NCBI RefSeq assembly: GCF_013839445.1
Contig: NZ_JACDIT010000008.1
Location: 62,001 to 126,000, forward strand
Length of the DNA stretch: 64,000 nt
Reading direction: 5' to 3'
Source: Chthonobacter albigriseus
GTDB lineage: Bacteria > Pseudomonadota > Alphaproteobacteria > Rhizobiales > Pleomorphomonadaceae
A program made the position numbers and the translations under genes. The notes beneath the pieces were generated by a model. That model did not search any database. It was not told where the DNA came from and saw only the letters and a program-made list of their open reading frames with translations. Below are positions 45,044 to 53,632 of this stretch, piece after piece; position 1 is the first letter of the stretch; each line of letters starts with the position of its first letter.

Positions 45044-47404
45044 ATGTTGAAGGAAGTCGAACCCCAGGAACGGCCCAATGATCTGGAGGCAACGACCAAT
45101 GGGTTCAACGTCGCGCTCTATCTGGGTATTCTGCGTCGGCAGATTTGGGTGCTGGCGGGCGGCGGTTTGATCGGTGCGTTGTTGGCGCTCCTTTATCTCT
45201 GGGACGCCCCGCCGCAGTATCGTGCGACGACTCAAGTGTTGCTGGACGGTCAGAAGGCCAGCGCTGTTCAGGATCTGACAACCGGCGCCGCGTTCATGTT
45301 CGAAACCGGCGCCGTCGACAGCCAGGTTGTGTTGATCCAATCCACCAACGTCGCCGCCAAGGTTCTCAATCGTCTACAACTTATGGAAGATCCGGACCGG
45401 CTCCTGGGCAAGCCCGGCCCGATTTCCGGTGCGATCAAGGACATCAAGACGTTCGTCTCCGATCTGCTGTCCTGGAGTTCGGCCGAGCCGGAAGCCAGTC
45501 CGCAGATCAAGGAGTATATCACCCGACGCCAGATCCTCGGCGCCCTCGCCGGTGGTATCGAAGTCCGTCGTCTCGGCCGTACCTATGCGTTGGAGTTGAG
45601 CTTCACGGCGCCCGATCAGATCCTGGCCGCAGAGATCGTGAACGCCTTCGCGGAGGCCTACATCGAAGATCAGTTGGGGTCGAAATACGACGCCACGCGG
45701 CGCGCAACCGATTGGATGCAGTCGCGAATCAACGAATTGAGAGACAAGGCCCTGTCGTCCGACATGGCCGTCCAGCGATTCAAGGCCGAAAGCAACCTGA
45801 CGTCGACCGACGGTCGTTTGCTGGCCGACCAGGAGCTTTCGCAGGTCACGAGCCAACTTGTTCTGGCTCGTGCCGACAAGAGTTCCGCCGACGCCCGCTA
45901 CAAGCAAATCCAAGATCTCATCGCGAGTGGCGACCCGGATTCTTCCATCGCGGAGAGCCTGAACAACTCCGTCATCAGTGAATTGCGGGGGCGCTATCTC
46001 CGCGCCTCCAAGATGGAGGCCGACTTCTCCGCCCGCTACGGGCCGAACCACATCCAGGCGCGCAACCTGCGCGACGAGATGGGTAACTACAAGCGCCTGA
46101 TGCTGCTGGAGCTGGAGCGTGTCGCGCAGACGCTGAAGAGCGAGGCGGAGATCGCCGCCAAGCGTGTTGAATCGCTGGAGAACGGGCTGAGCGGACTGTC
46201 GACGCGCAACATCGCAGACAACGAGCAGATGGTTAACCTTCGCGAACTCGAGCGCGAGGCTGCCGCCTACGACAGCCTCTACCAGGAGTTTCTCAAGCGC
46301 TACCAGGAAAGCATCCAACGGCAGTCGTTCCCGATCTCGGAAGCTCGCGTGATCACCCCCGCGGAGGTCCCGCTTGCTCCGAATACTCGAAAGAACTCAG
46401 TCTCCGCGGCGCTTCTGCTGGTCGTCGGACTTGCCGGCGGGGCGTGCGTGGCGGCCGCCCGCGAGTACCGGGATCGCGGATTCCGGACCAGCGAACAGAT
46501 CAGCAGCCATCTCGGGATCGAGATGTTCGGCATGGTGCCGAAGACGGCGAACGATCCGAAACCGGAGCGACCCTCGTTGTCTGCGGAAGGCCGGAAGAGA
46601 GGGGCGGGCCAACAGCCCGTCATTCTTGCAAACCGGACGCCGCTGTTCGTGGACGCCGCCGACTTCGGCAAACGTTCTGTTCCGATCCTTCCGCCGGTGT
46701 TGTCTGCCGCCCTCGACGCACCGCATTCACAGTTCGCCGAAACGATGCGGGCGGCCAAGATGGCCATCGATGTGAGCCGTGTCGGCCGGCCATCAAAGGT
46801 GATCGGGATCGCTTCCTTGCTTCCGGGCGAGGGCAAGACCACCATCGCCAAGAACCTCGCTAGCAACATGGCGCATTCGGGCGCTCGTACCATCATCATC
46901 GATGCCGATCTGAGGAATCCGGGCCTCACGCGCAGCGTCACGCCCTTCGCCGATGCCGGACTGGTCGAAGTTCTTCTTGGCGAGCGGAACCACAAAGACC
47001 TCATCTATGTGGAAAAGGCATCCGGACTGCATGTCCTGCCCGGCGCGATGGAGCGACATTACATCCCGCATACCAGCGAAGTCCTGTCGTCCCCAACGAT
47101 GAGCAGCCTTCTTGCCGATCTAGGGCGGGAGTACGAGTACGTTCTGCTTGATCTCCCGCCGATCGGACCTGTCATCGATACGCGCGTTGTATCTCAGATC
47201 ATCGACAGTTTCGTCTTCGTCGTCGAATGGGGAGCGACCTCTCGATCGTCCATCGTTGATGAACTTCGAAAGCAATTCGAAGTTCGCAACAAGATACTTG
47301 GAGTTATACTTAACAAGGTCGATCCGAAGCGACTAAGTCTCTATCAGAGCGCGGGTGACGTCAGCTATTACTCGGCTCGATACAAATCATACCTGAAGAA
47401 TTGA
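45044..47404 (+). CDS. Exopolysaccharide transport protein, Wzz/BY-kinase fusion (ExoP/GumC type)
   Basis: A 786-residue protein that sets EPS chain length and gates export. The N-terminal Wzz domain begins after the first membrane helix (IWVLAGGGLIGALLALLYLW, about 34-53). A long periplasmic coiled-coil stretch (about 225-440) and the second helix (VSAALLLVVGLAGGACVAAA, near 460) follow. The cytoplasmic tyrosine kinase domain has Walker A LLPGEGKTT (about 591-599), A' IIDADLRNPG and Walker B VLLDLPPI. The C-terminal tail has five Tyr in the last 17 residues (YQSAGDVSYYSARYKSYL), the usual autophosphorylation cluster. It is the first gene of the EPS locus. Confidence 0.93.
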   Translation: MLKEVEPQERPNDLEATTNGFNVALYLGILRRQIWVLAGGGLIGALLALLYLWDAPPQYRATTQVLLDGQKASAVQDLTTGAAFMFETGAVDSQVVLIQSTNVAAKVLNRLQLMEDPDRLLGKPGPISGAIKDIKTFVSDLLSWSSAEPEASPQIKEYITRRQILGALAGGIEVRRLGRTYALELSFTAPDQILAAEIVNAFAEAYIEDQLGSKYDATRRATDWMQSRINELRDKALSSDMAVQRFKAESNLTSTDGRLLADQELSQVTSQLVLARADKSSADARYKQIQDLIASGDPDSSIAESLNNSVISELRGRYLRASKMEADFSARYGPNHIQARNLRDEMGNYKRLMLLELERVAQTLKSEAEIAAKRVESLENGLSGLSTRNIADNEQMVNLRELEREAAAYDSLYQEFLKRYQESIQRQSFPISEARVITPAEVPLAPNTRKNSVSAALLLVVGLAGGACVAAAREYRDRGFRTSEQISSHLGIEMFGMVPKTANDPKPERPSLSAEGRKRGAGQQPVILANRTPLFVDAADFGKRSVPILPPVLSAALDAPHSQFAETMRAAKMAIDVSRVGRPSKVIGIASLLPGEGKTTIAKNLASNMAHSGARTIIIDADLRNPGLTRSVTPFADAGLVEVLLGERNHKDLIYVEKASGLHVLPGAMERHYIPHTSEVLSSPTMSSLLADLGREYEYVLLDLPPIGPVIDTRVVSQIIDSFVFVVEWGATSRSSIVDELRKQFEVRNKILGVILNKVDPKRLSLYQSAGDVSYYSARYKSYLKN

Positions 47405-47427
47405 CTTGATGTTCAACAGGACGAACC

Positions 47428-48246
47428 ATGACGGCCATTGCTACTCATCGCCAGGAAAAGACGGCCGGCGTGAACACAGCGGCGCTGGTCCTGCTGATCG
47501 GTCTGTTCGCCAATGCTCATATCGTCGCGAGTTATGGCCTGCTTCTGAAGGGCGACTTCGTCGCGTTTGCAACAAAAACCTTCGGCATCAACGTCGTCGC
47601 ATTGTTGGCCATGTATCGGGCCATCCAGCTCGTTCCGCAAGACGAGCCGCTTTTTGCAGACCGCTGGCGGGTCGGCCTGATCGGCGTCTGCGCAATCTTG
47701 ATGTTGGTGCCGTTGACGGTCGCGTCCTGGCTAGCCGTCACGCTTGTCGGGTTGTACCTCACCATCGGTCGGCGCCAGTCGGGCACCGGCTGGGCTCTCG
47801 GCAGCATCCTGCTCGGGCTCGCCTTCAGCGGGCAATGGGCCCGCTACATCGCCTCCATCTTCCGACCCTACATCCTTTCGGCCGACGCCTTCGTCATCGG
47901 CGTCTTCGCCGGAACAGGGAGCCAAGGAAACCTGGTCTATTCCACGGACGGATCCACGGTCTTGCAGGTTCTGGAAGCCTGCTCTTCGTTTTCCAATCTC
48001 TCCTGGGCCATCCTGGCGTGCGTGACCGTAGCCAGTTTCTTTCCCGAAAGCGGCAAGTATCGCCTTGTTTCAGCAATGCTGCTGTCTTGCGTCGTCGTCG
48101 TCCTGATCAATACCATTCGGATCGGCATCATAGCGCTCGATCCCAATCTTTACGACTTGGCGCATGGCGAAGTCGGCACGACGATTGCCGGGGTGACAGG
48201 CTCCATCGCCGCCTTGCTGGTTCCCTACATGGTGCTCAGGCGATGA
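47428..48246 (+). CDS. Exosortase/archaeosortase-family membrane protein
   Basis: A 272-residue protein with about eight hydrophobic segments. The three catalytic motifs of exosortases can be placed: Cys185 in LEACSSFSN, Arg231 in NTIRIGI and His246 in AHGEVG. Family members are cysteine transpeptidases that cleave C-terminal sorting tails (such as PEP-CTERM) and attach proteins to the envelope or EPS; many lie in EPS loci. The exosortase-specific SGxR after the Cys is SSFS here, a divergent form. Start ATG 47428 follows the kinase gene by 23 bases. The ATGA stop couples it to the next small gene. No PEP-CTERM-like target was found in the window. Confidence 0.75.
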   Translation: MTAIATHRQEKTAGVNTAALVLLIGLFANAHIVASYGLLLKGDFVAFATKTFGINVVALLAMYRAIQLVPQDEPLFADRWRVGLIGVCAILMLVPLTVASWLAVTLVGLYLTIGRRQSGTGWALGSILLGLAFSGQWARYIASIFRPYILSADAFVIGVFAGTGSQGNLVYSTDGSTVLQVLEACSSFSNLSWAILACVTVASFFPESGKYRLVSAMLLSCVVVVLINTIRIGIIALDPNLYDLAHGEVGTTIAGVTGSIAALLVPYMVLRR

Positions 48247-48710
48247 CCCGGAGAGGACTCATCGCACTCACTCTGTTCGCCGTCGGCGGGGCAATCCTCA
48301 AAGCCGCGATGCCCGAACGCTCCGTTCAACTCGATCCTGGTCGGCTTGAAGAGGTGCTCGCCGGCGCCCTCATCGAACAGGGTTTCGTAACCGTCCGAAA
48401 CGCTGATGGCATCATCGGGGCCGCATCAAAGTCCTGCATGCTTTGGGTGCGATCTTCCCGGCTCGACAGTGATGATTCCGTATTTATCCTACAGTACGGG
48501 ATGAACGGTCATCATATGTATGTATTCATGAATACTAGTACCGTTGATCGCCCTGTTGTTTCGATCTTGGCGCGGAACGTCATCGAGCGTTTCACATCCT
48601 TATGGACCGGAGAGCGGTTCATGTTGCCTCTCTACTCTTTGATAGTCGCAGACCAGTGTTCAGAGTTGCCTCGCCTCCCGGCTTCCTTGGCCGTCGCTGA
48701 AGGGAACTGA
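48243..48710 (+). CDS. Small membrane-anchored protein of unknown function, partner of the exosortase-like gene
   Basis: A 155-residue protein not recognised. It begins with a signal-anchor (RRGLIALTLFAVGGAILKAA), followed by a soluble domain with two Cys (KSCMLWVR and DQCSELPRL). Its ATG overlaps the exosortase-like stop (ATGA), so the two proteins are made together. The position recalls the small EpsI-type proteins that accompany some exosortases, but it is shorter and no sequence match could be claimed. It uses more A/T-rich codons than neighbours. Confidence 0.7.
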   Translation: MTRRGLIALTLFAVGGAILKAAMPERSVQLDPGRLEEVLAGALIEQGFVTVRNADGIIGAASKSCMLWVRSSRLDSDDSVFILQYGMNGHHMYVFMNTSTVDRPVVSILARNVIERFTSLWTGERFMLPLYSLIVADQCSELPRLPASLAVAEGN

Positions 48711-48764
48711 AGTTTCAACCGCATTTCCGTTGTCGATGTACACAAAGAGAACAGGTGTGGTGCG

Positions 48765-49622
48765 ATGACTGGAAGCTTAGGTGATCATGGTCTTCCATTG
48801 CCGATCCACCAGATCGACGCCCGAACTGATGATGGCACCTTCGCTCCGCGGAACATTGACATACTCGGCGTGCCGATCAGCCTTGTGACTCCTGAGCGGG
48901 CTCAGTCGATCGTGTTGTCCTGGGCAGCCGAAAGGCTGCTGCGTGTCGTCTTCGTCAGGGATGTTCACGGGCTCATGCGCGCGGTCGATGATCCCGAACT
49001 GCTGGGGCTCCATAGGAGAGCGCACATGGTCGTGCCCGATGGCATGCCGCTGACCTGGGTCGGGCGGCTGCGGGGCCACGGGCGGGAAATCGGGCGCACC
49101 GCGGGCCCGGATCTCGTGGACCGCGTATGCGAGGCGACCTCGACCACGACCATGCGCCACTTCTTCTATGGCGGTAAGCCCGGAGTCGCCGAAATGATGG
49201 CGCAGGAGCTCAGCCGACGGTACCCGGGCCTCAAGGTCGCGGGATGCTTCACGCCCCCGATTCGGGACGTTCCGTTGAACGACGCGCCGTCGGACGAGGA
49301 GCTGCAGGAGTTCGAGCTCATCCGAAAATCCGAAGCCCATTTCGTGTGGGTCGGCCTTTCGAGCCCCAAGCAGGAGCGCTGGATGATGCGGGCCGCCCCA
49401 CACCTTGGCAGCGGTGTCCTTTTCGGCGTCGGTGCCGCGTTCGACTTCCACGCCGGCTCCATCAAGCGGGCCCCGGTGTGGATGCGCGAGAGCGGGCTCG
49501 AATGGCTCCATCGCCTTTCTTCCGAACCGGGACGGCTTTGGAGGCGCTACCTGTTCTATGCACCGCGCTTCGTCCTGGCCGTTGCGCTGGAGCAGGTTGG
49601 TATCAAGCGAGCAGGCCAATGA
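48765..49622 (+). CDS. WecB/TagA/CpsF-family glycosyltransferase (GT26)
   Basis: A 285-residue GT26 enzyme that adds a sugar (often N-acetylmannosamine uronic acid, glucuronic acid or similar) to a lipid-linked intermediate. Signatures: VPDGMPLTWVGRLRG (about residues 88-102), GPDLVDRV, YGGKPGVAEM, and VGLSSPKQERWM (about 198-209). The catalytic Asp is expected in the PDGMP motif. It lies between the exosortase pair and the GT2 gene in the EPS operon, with the GGTGTGGTGCG context upstream giving only a weak ribosome site. Confidence 0.92.
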   Translation: MTGSLGDHGLPLPIHQIDARTDDGTFAPRNIDILGVPISLVTPERAQSIVLSWAAERLLRVVFVRDVHGLMRAVDDPELLGLHRRAHMVVPDGMPLTWVGRLRGHGREIGRTAGPDLVDRVCEATSTTTMRHFFYGGKPGVAEMMAQELSRRYPGLKVAGCFTPPIRDVPLNDAPSDEELQEFELIRKSEAHFVWVGLSSPKQERWMMRAAPHLGSGVLFGVGAAFDFHAGSIKRAPVWMRESGLEWLHRLSSEPGRLWRRYLFYAPRFVLAVALEQVGIKRAGQ

Positions 49623-49791
49623 ACCGACTTCGTCCGCCACTCGGGCAAGCCATTTCATCTCCGCGGTTCGGGCCGGTTGACGACACCGCCTGGACCGGCT
49701 CGGACTGCCGCCCGCGATGCGGCCGCCGGTCGGCGGCCAGCGCCTGCAGGCTGGACGGCCGCACGACTGAAGTCGCCGCGAGACCGCTCGC

Positions 49792-50649
49792 ATGACATCC
49801 GTCGCCGTCTGCATCGCATGCCACAACCGAAAGGACCGGACGCTCGCCTGCCTTGGCCGACTTCTGGCGTCGACGACGGCCCCGGAAATAACACTGCGTG
49901 TCCATGTACTCGACGACGCGAGCAGCGACGGTTCGGCCGAGGCGATCCGTCAAGCCTTCCCGGATGTCCTCGTCCATGCCGGCGACGGCACTCTGTTCTG
50001 GGCCGGAGGCATGCGTGTGGCCTATGGGGCCGCTCTGCGGGAAAAACACGACTTCTACCTTTGGCTGAACGACGACGTGGAGTTGTTTCCCGATGCCCTC
50101 CAGCGCGCGCTGGACACCTATACGAGGCTGAAGGGCTCGCACGGCGGCGAACACATCGTCGTCGGCGCCATGCGCGCACCCGACTCGCTGCGAACGACAT
50201 ACTCCGGCTACCGCCGGGCTTCCCCGATCTTCACCTGGAAGTTCCAGATGGTCGAACCGAACCTGAACGAGGCAACGGAATGCGCGACGGTGAACGGAAA
50301 CTTCCTTCTGATTCCGTCCGCGGTCGCCGACGTCGCCGGCAATATCCCCGAAGCCTTCACGCATACTCTCGGCGACTTCGATTTCGGCCTGCGAGCTCGC
50401 AAGGCGGGTGTTCGCAGTTGGGTGATGCCCGGCTATGCCGGTGTCTGCGAAGCCAACACCACCGGCCGAAGCAACTTCAAGGCGCCCGGCCTTCGGTTCA
50501 GGGAGCGGCTTGCCAAGATGGAGCATCCCCTGGGCCATCCCTTAAGGCCCAGCCTCGCCTACGCCCGGAATTTCGGCTTGTGGGCCCCTGCGGTCGTTCT
50601 CGCGCCCTACGTCGGGTTGCTGCGCGCCACGTTTTCCCGACGGCGATAA
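49792..50649 (+). CDS. Family 2 glycosyltransferase (rhamnosyltransferase-like)
   Basis: A 285-residue GT-A transferase. SVAVCIACHNRKDRTLACLG opens the fold; DDASSDGS (about residues 41-48) is the nucleotide-binding strand, and NDDVE near residue 93 is the metal motif. GDFDFGLRARKAG near residue 195 is the acceptor/base region. The FWAGGM motif (about 69-74) is common in the rhamnosyl- and galactofuranosyltransferase branch. A gap of 169 bases from the GT26 gene contains no other gene. Confidence 0.92.
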   Translation: MTSVAVCIACHNRKDRTLACLGRLLASTTAPEITLRVHVLDDASSDGSAEAIRQAFPDVLVHAGDGTLFWAGGMRVAYGAALREKHDFYLWLNDDVELFPDALQRALDTYTRLKGSHGGEHIVVGAMRAPDSLRTTYSGYRRASPIFTWKFQMVEPNLNEATECATVNGNFLLIPSAVADVAGNIPEAFTHTLGDFDFGLRARKAGVRSWVMPGYAGVCEANTTGRSNFKAPGLRFRERLAKMEHPLGHPLRPSLAYARNFGLWAPAVVLAPYVGLLRATFSRRR

Positions 50650-51063
50650 GTCTGACGGAACCGCCTCGCGTTCGATGCCGCACGAGGCTCAGGCCATGAT
50701 CGGACAGCAAGGCGGTTCCATCCGACCGGATCGAATCAAGGAGAGGCCTATCTTGACCGCGGAGTCATCGTTCCGAACGACCGGAAGCGGCACGCCGCAG
50801 CGCCCGTCGGGGGCATCGGGCCGTTCGGACCCGACGATCAGCATCGTGATCGATCCCCCGTCGGCGTGTCCGGCGAGGGACGCCCGATTCCAGATCGCCG
50901 GAGCGTGTCCAGCCGCCGCGGACCGGTTGGTCGCCGGATCTCGGGACAGTCGATCGGCGCGCCACACCTTCGTCCGGCCCCACCATGTTCCGACGCGACT
51001 GGAGGCCGCCATCGGGCGCGGCAGATCGGCTGGCGCACCACTCGAACCCACCGAGTGCCACCG
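50650..51063. other. Gap between GT2 and GT4 genes, with an inverted repeat
   Basis: A 414-base gap. GGAACCGCCT (50657-50666) pairs with AGGCGGTTCC (50710-50719) across a 43-base loop, a possible hairpin directly after the GT2 stop, without a T-run. The rest is filled by an uncertain small ORF, listed separately. Confidence 0.45.
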
Positions 51064-51067
51064 ATGA
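50675..51067 (+). CDS. Uncertain small ORF before the GT4 gene
   Basis: A 130-codon frame whose stop overlaps the following GT4 start as ATGA, the arrangement seen at real gene joins in this window. A better start may be ATG 50696 with GAGG 8 bases upstream (123 residues). The product is Arg/Pro/Ser-rich, has no membrane segment or known motif and uses rarer codons (AGG, CGA, GGA), so it may be an accidental frame or a decayed gene. Confidence 0.3.
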   Translation: MPHEAQAMIGQQGGSIRPDRIKERPILTAESSFRTTGSGTPQRPSGASGRSDPTISIVIDPPSACPARDARFQIAGACPAAADRLVAGSRDSRSARHTFVRPHHVPTRLEAAIGRGRSAGAPLEPTECHR

Positions 51068-52233
51068 AGATCACATTGGCCGGGCCGTTCGACACCGCTG
51101 CCTTCTCGGCCCTTTCCGGCCTGGATCTCGAGGGTTACCCCGCCGGCGCAGCGGGCGGCGTCGTGGTTCCCCTGCTGGCGCATCAACTGCTGGAGCGGGG
51201 CCACACCGTCAGCGTCGTCTCGTTGGATGCGACCATCGACACGGTTTCGAGGGTTGCCAGGGACCGGTTCGCTTTGACCTACGTGCCGCTTCGCGGCGCG
51301 CCGAGATACCGCGCCCGGGTGCGGGCGATGGACTTGTTCTCCAAGGAAATCAGAGCGCTGGAGGCGGAGATTCGAGCCGTCTCTTCGGACCTGGTCCACG
51401 CCCACTGGACCTACGAGTACGCCGAGGCGGCCGTTCGCAGCGGTATTCCGCACGTCGTGACCATGCATGACGTAGGCTGGGACAACCTCTGGCTATATCG
51501 GGACGCGTATCGACTGATGCGGTTGATCATGATGCTGCGGGTAATGCCGCGCATCCAACGGCTGACTGTCGTTTCCCCGATGATGAAGCGTCTGCCACGG
51601 CACTACGGATACTTCGGCCCCGTCGACGTGGTCTCCAACGGTGTCTCGGTTCCGACGGCCGAACCACAGGCCGACCGGGACCTTTCGAAACGCTTCAACC
51701 TCGTCACCGTGGGAGACGCGACCCGGCGCAAGAACGTCCGCGCCAGCGTGCTGGCCTTTCGGGAGGTGAAGTGCCGGCTGCCGCATGCCGAACTCCACCT
51801 GTTCGGGCCCGGCCTCGAAACCTCGTTCGCCCACGGCGAACCGGGGGTGGTCGGACATGGACCGGCCGCCCATGAGACTTTGATGTCGTTTCTGTCCGAT
51901 CACGCCGACGTGCTGGTGCACCCCTCGTTGCAGGAGACGTTCGGCGTGATCATCGCAGAGGCGAAGGCGCGCGGTGTCCCCGCGATCGGAGGGGTGAATT
52001 CCGGCGCCGTGTCCCACGTCCTCGGGGAGGCGGGGCTGGCCGTCGACGTGAGGAACCCGGACGCCATCGCCAACGCGGTCCTTCATCTCCAGTCCGATCT
52101 AACCGCCTATCAACGGCTCCGCGAGGCGTCGCGGCGCGACATCGAACAGCGGTTCGATGTCGAGCGTACCTCGTCGGTCTACATGGACGTCTACACGACG
52201 ATACGGCCTCAAACCGACACGGCCGGCCCTTAG
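51064..52233 (+). CDS. Family 4 glycosyltransferase
   Basis: A 389-residue GT-B transferase. The N-terminal acceptor domain has GGVVVPLLAHQLLERGHTVSVVS; the DLVHAHWTYEYA and HDVGWDNLW segments follow. The C-terminal donor domain shows VTVGDATRRKNV (residues near 220), HPSLQETFGVIIAEAKARGVPAIGG (about 300-325), which holds the E-x7-E motif. It probably adds one sugar in the EPS repeat unit. The start at ATG 51064 overlaps the stop of the uncertain upstream ORF; a longer frame upstream has no family homology. Confidence 0.9.
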   Translation: MKITLAGPFDTAAFSALSGLDLEGYPAGAAGGVVVPLLAHQLLERGHTVSVVSLDATIDTVSRVARDRFALTYVPLRGAPRYRARVRAMDLFSKEIRALEAEIRAVSSDLVHAHWTYEYAEAAVRSGIPHVVTMHDVGWDNLWLYRDAYRLMRLIMMLRVMPRIQRLTVVSPMMKRLPRHYGYFGPVDVVSNGVSVPTAEPQADRDLSKRFNLVTVGDATRRKNVRASVLAFREVKCRLPHAELHLFGPGLETSFAHGEPGVVGHGPAAHETLMSFLSDHADVLVHPSLQETFGVIIAEAKARGVPAIGGVNSGAVSHVLGEAGLAVDVRNPDAIANAVLHLQSDLTAYQRLREASRRDIEQRFDVERTSSVYMDVYTTIRPQTDTAGP

Positions 52234-52252
52234 GCCGCCCAGGAGCTGTTGC

Positions 52253-53632
52253 ATGCAATCGCGCCGGATCCCCTACATTCCAGCGGATCTGTTCGGCCCT
52301 GCCAGTGCCGAACGGTGGATCCACTTGGCGATTTCCGTGGCGCTCCTTTCCGCCTTCTACCGCGAGGTGGTGGGTCACTATTCACTTGCCATGCTCGGCA
52401 ACTACAACCTGACGGTCAGCGAGATATCGCTGCTCTTCAACCTGATCGCGCTGTGGGTCAATCTTCTTCACAAGCGCCCGTCTATGAATATTGTTACCGG
52501 CGCCGCCTTGGTTCTCCCGGCGATACTTGTCTTCGGAGTTCTCCGTGGCTTTGGAGATTTCTTCGCTTCGATCATTTCTCTCAGGGCGCACGGGTCGACG
52601 ATCTGCATCCTGCTTCTCGCACCCTTCATTCCAATGCGAGACGATTTCAACGCCACAGTGAGACTGGCTTTCATTCGTGCAGGACTTGGGCTGGTCGTAC
52701 TCACACTCCTCCGCGCAGTTTTCGGTCCCGGTTTCCTGATGCAGCATGAGGTTTTTGACCCTCTCGACGTCAACGAAGGTGGGCGTGCTCTATCTTCCAG
52801 TGGAGCTTTCATCGTTGGAATAGCGCTTCTATACAGTATTGACCATATTCTTTCAAACTTTCAAAAAAATATTCAACCAATCCGTCTCCAGTTTACAGCC
52901 GTCATTGCCTTCTCTTTTCTATTTACACTGATCCAGGTCAAGCAAGGCACTGCTACCTTTGCTGCAGCTTCAGGCCTGATTTTCCTGGTTTTATGCGGGA
53001 ACGGTCGCTTCAGAGACCTTCGTGGCGCTACCACGCTGTTCCTTTCGTTCCTGATGTTGTTCTGCATCTTCTTCTACTCGGTTGAGATCGGGGAGCAGAT
53101 TGAACGCTTAGCAGCGGAAACGCTGCCGAATTCACTTTCGGACTGGCTCAGCCGGCGATCGAGGACAATCGAGACACGACAACTCGTATGGGAAGGTCTT
53201 CTCATGGATTTCCACTCGAACTGGACTTCCTTCCAGATGTTCTTCGGGCTCCCAGCAGGCCAGAAGCCATTCATATTCATGAGTAATACCCAGGACCTGT
53301 GGGAACATTCTATGCATAGCATGTACTACGGCCTGCTTGCCTTGAGCGGGATTGTCGGGTTGAGCGCATACATGGTCCTTCTCGCGCTCTGCTTCCTGAC
53401 CAATATCCGCGCAGCCGTTCACGGCCTGGTCGACACTCGCGTTCTTTCATCCAGTCTTGCGATCGCCTTTACCGTCACCTGTGCCGTGTTCGGATACGGC
53501 TATGATATCCGCGGCGAAGCGATCTGGGTTCTGGCTTTGGCGGTTACCGCCTCTCGCCTCCGTCTGAAAATTCGCCCGACGAGTATTCCTGGCTCTCAGT
53601 CGACCCAGAACTGGCAAACGACCAATGTGTAG
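52253..53632 (+). CDS. Multi-spanning membrane protein, Wzy/O-antigen ligase-like polymerase candidate
   Basis: A 459-residue protein with about ten hydrophobic segments and a long extracytoplasmic loop in the second half (around residues 280-370, with RSRTIETRQLVWEGLLMD and WEHSMHSMYYGLLALSG). That layout, and its position in an EPS operon, fit a Wzy-type polymerase or WaaL-like ligase; the family is too divergent to be sure. The start was set at ATG 52253 with AGGAG 7 bases upstream. Codon use is markedly more A/T-rich than neighbours, typical of Wzy genes acquired by transfer. Its stop overlaps the next start by 8 bases. Confidence 0.75.
   Translation: MQSRRIPYIPADLFGPASAERWIHLAISVALLSAFYREVVGHYSLAMLGNYNLTVSEISLLFNLIALWVNLLHKRPSMNIVTGAALVLPAILVFGVLRGFGDFFASIISLRAHGSTICILLLAPFIPMRDDFNATVRLAFIRAGLGLVVLTLLRAVFGPGFLMQHEVFDPLDVNEGGRALSSSGAFIVGIALLYSIDHILSNFQKNIQPIRLQFTAVIAFSFLFTLIQVKQGTATFAAASGLIFLVLCGNGRFRDLRGATTLFLSFLMLFCIFFYSVEIGEQIERLAAETLPNSLSDWLSRRSRTIETRQLVWEGLLMDFHSNWTSFQMFFGLPAGQKPFIFMSNTQDLWEHSMHSMYYGLLALSGIVGLSAYMVLLALCFLTNIRAAVHGLVDTRVLSSSLAIAFTVTCAVFGYGYDIRGEAIWVLALAVTASRLRLKIRPTSIPGSQSTQNWQTTNV

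Noticed and set aside
44972-45340. 122-codon minus-strand ORF at the start of the EPS gene
   Set aside because: It lies mostly antisense to the Wzz/kinase gene, whose domain structure is clear.
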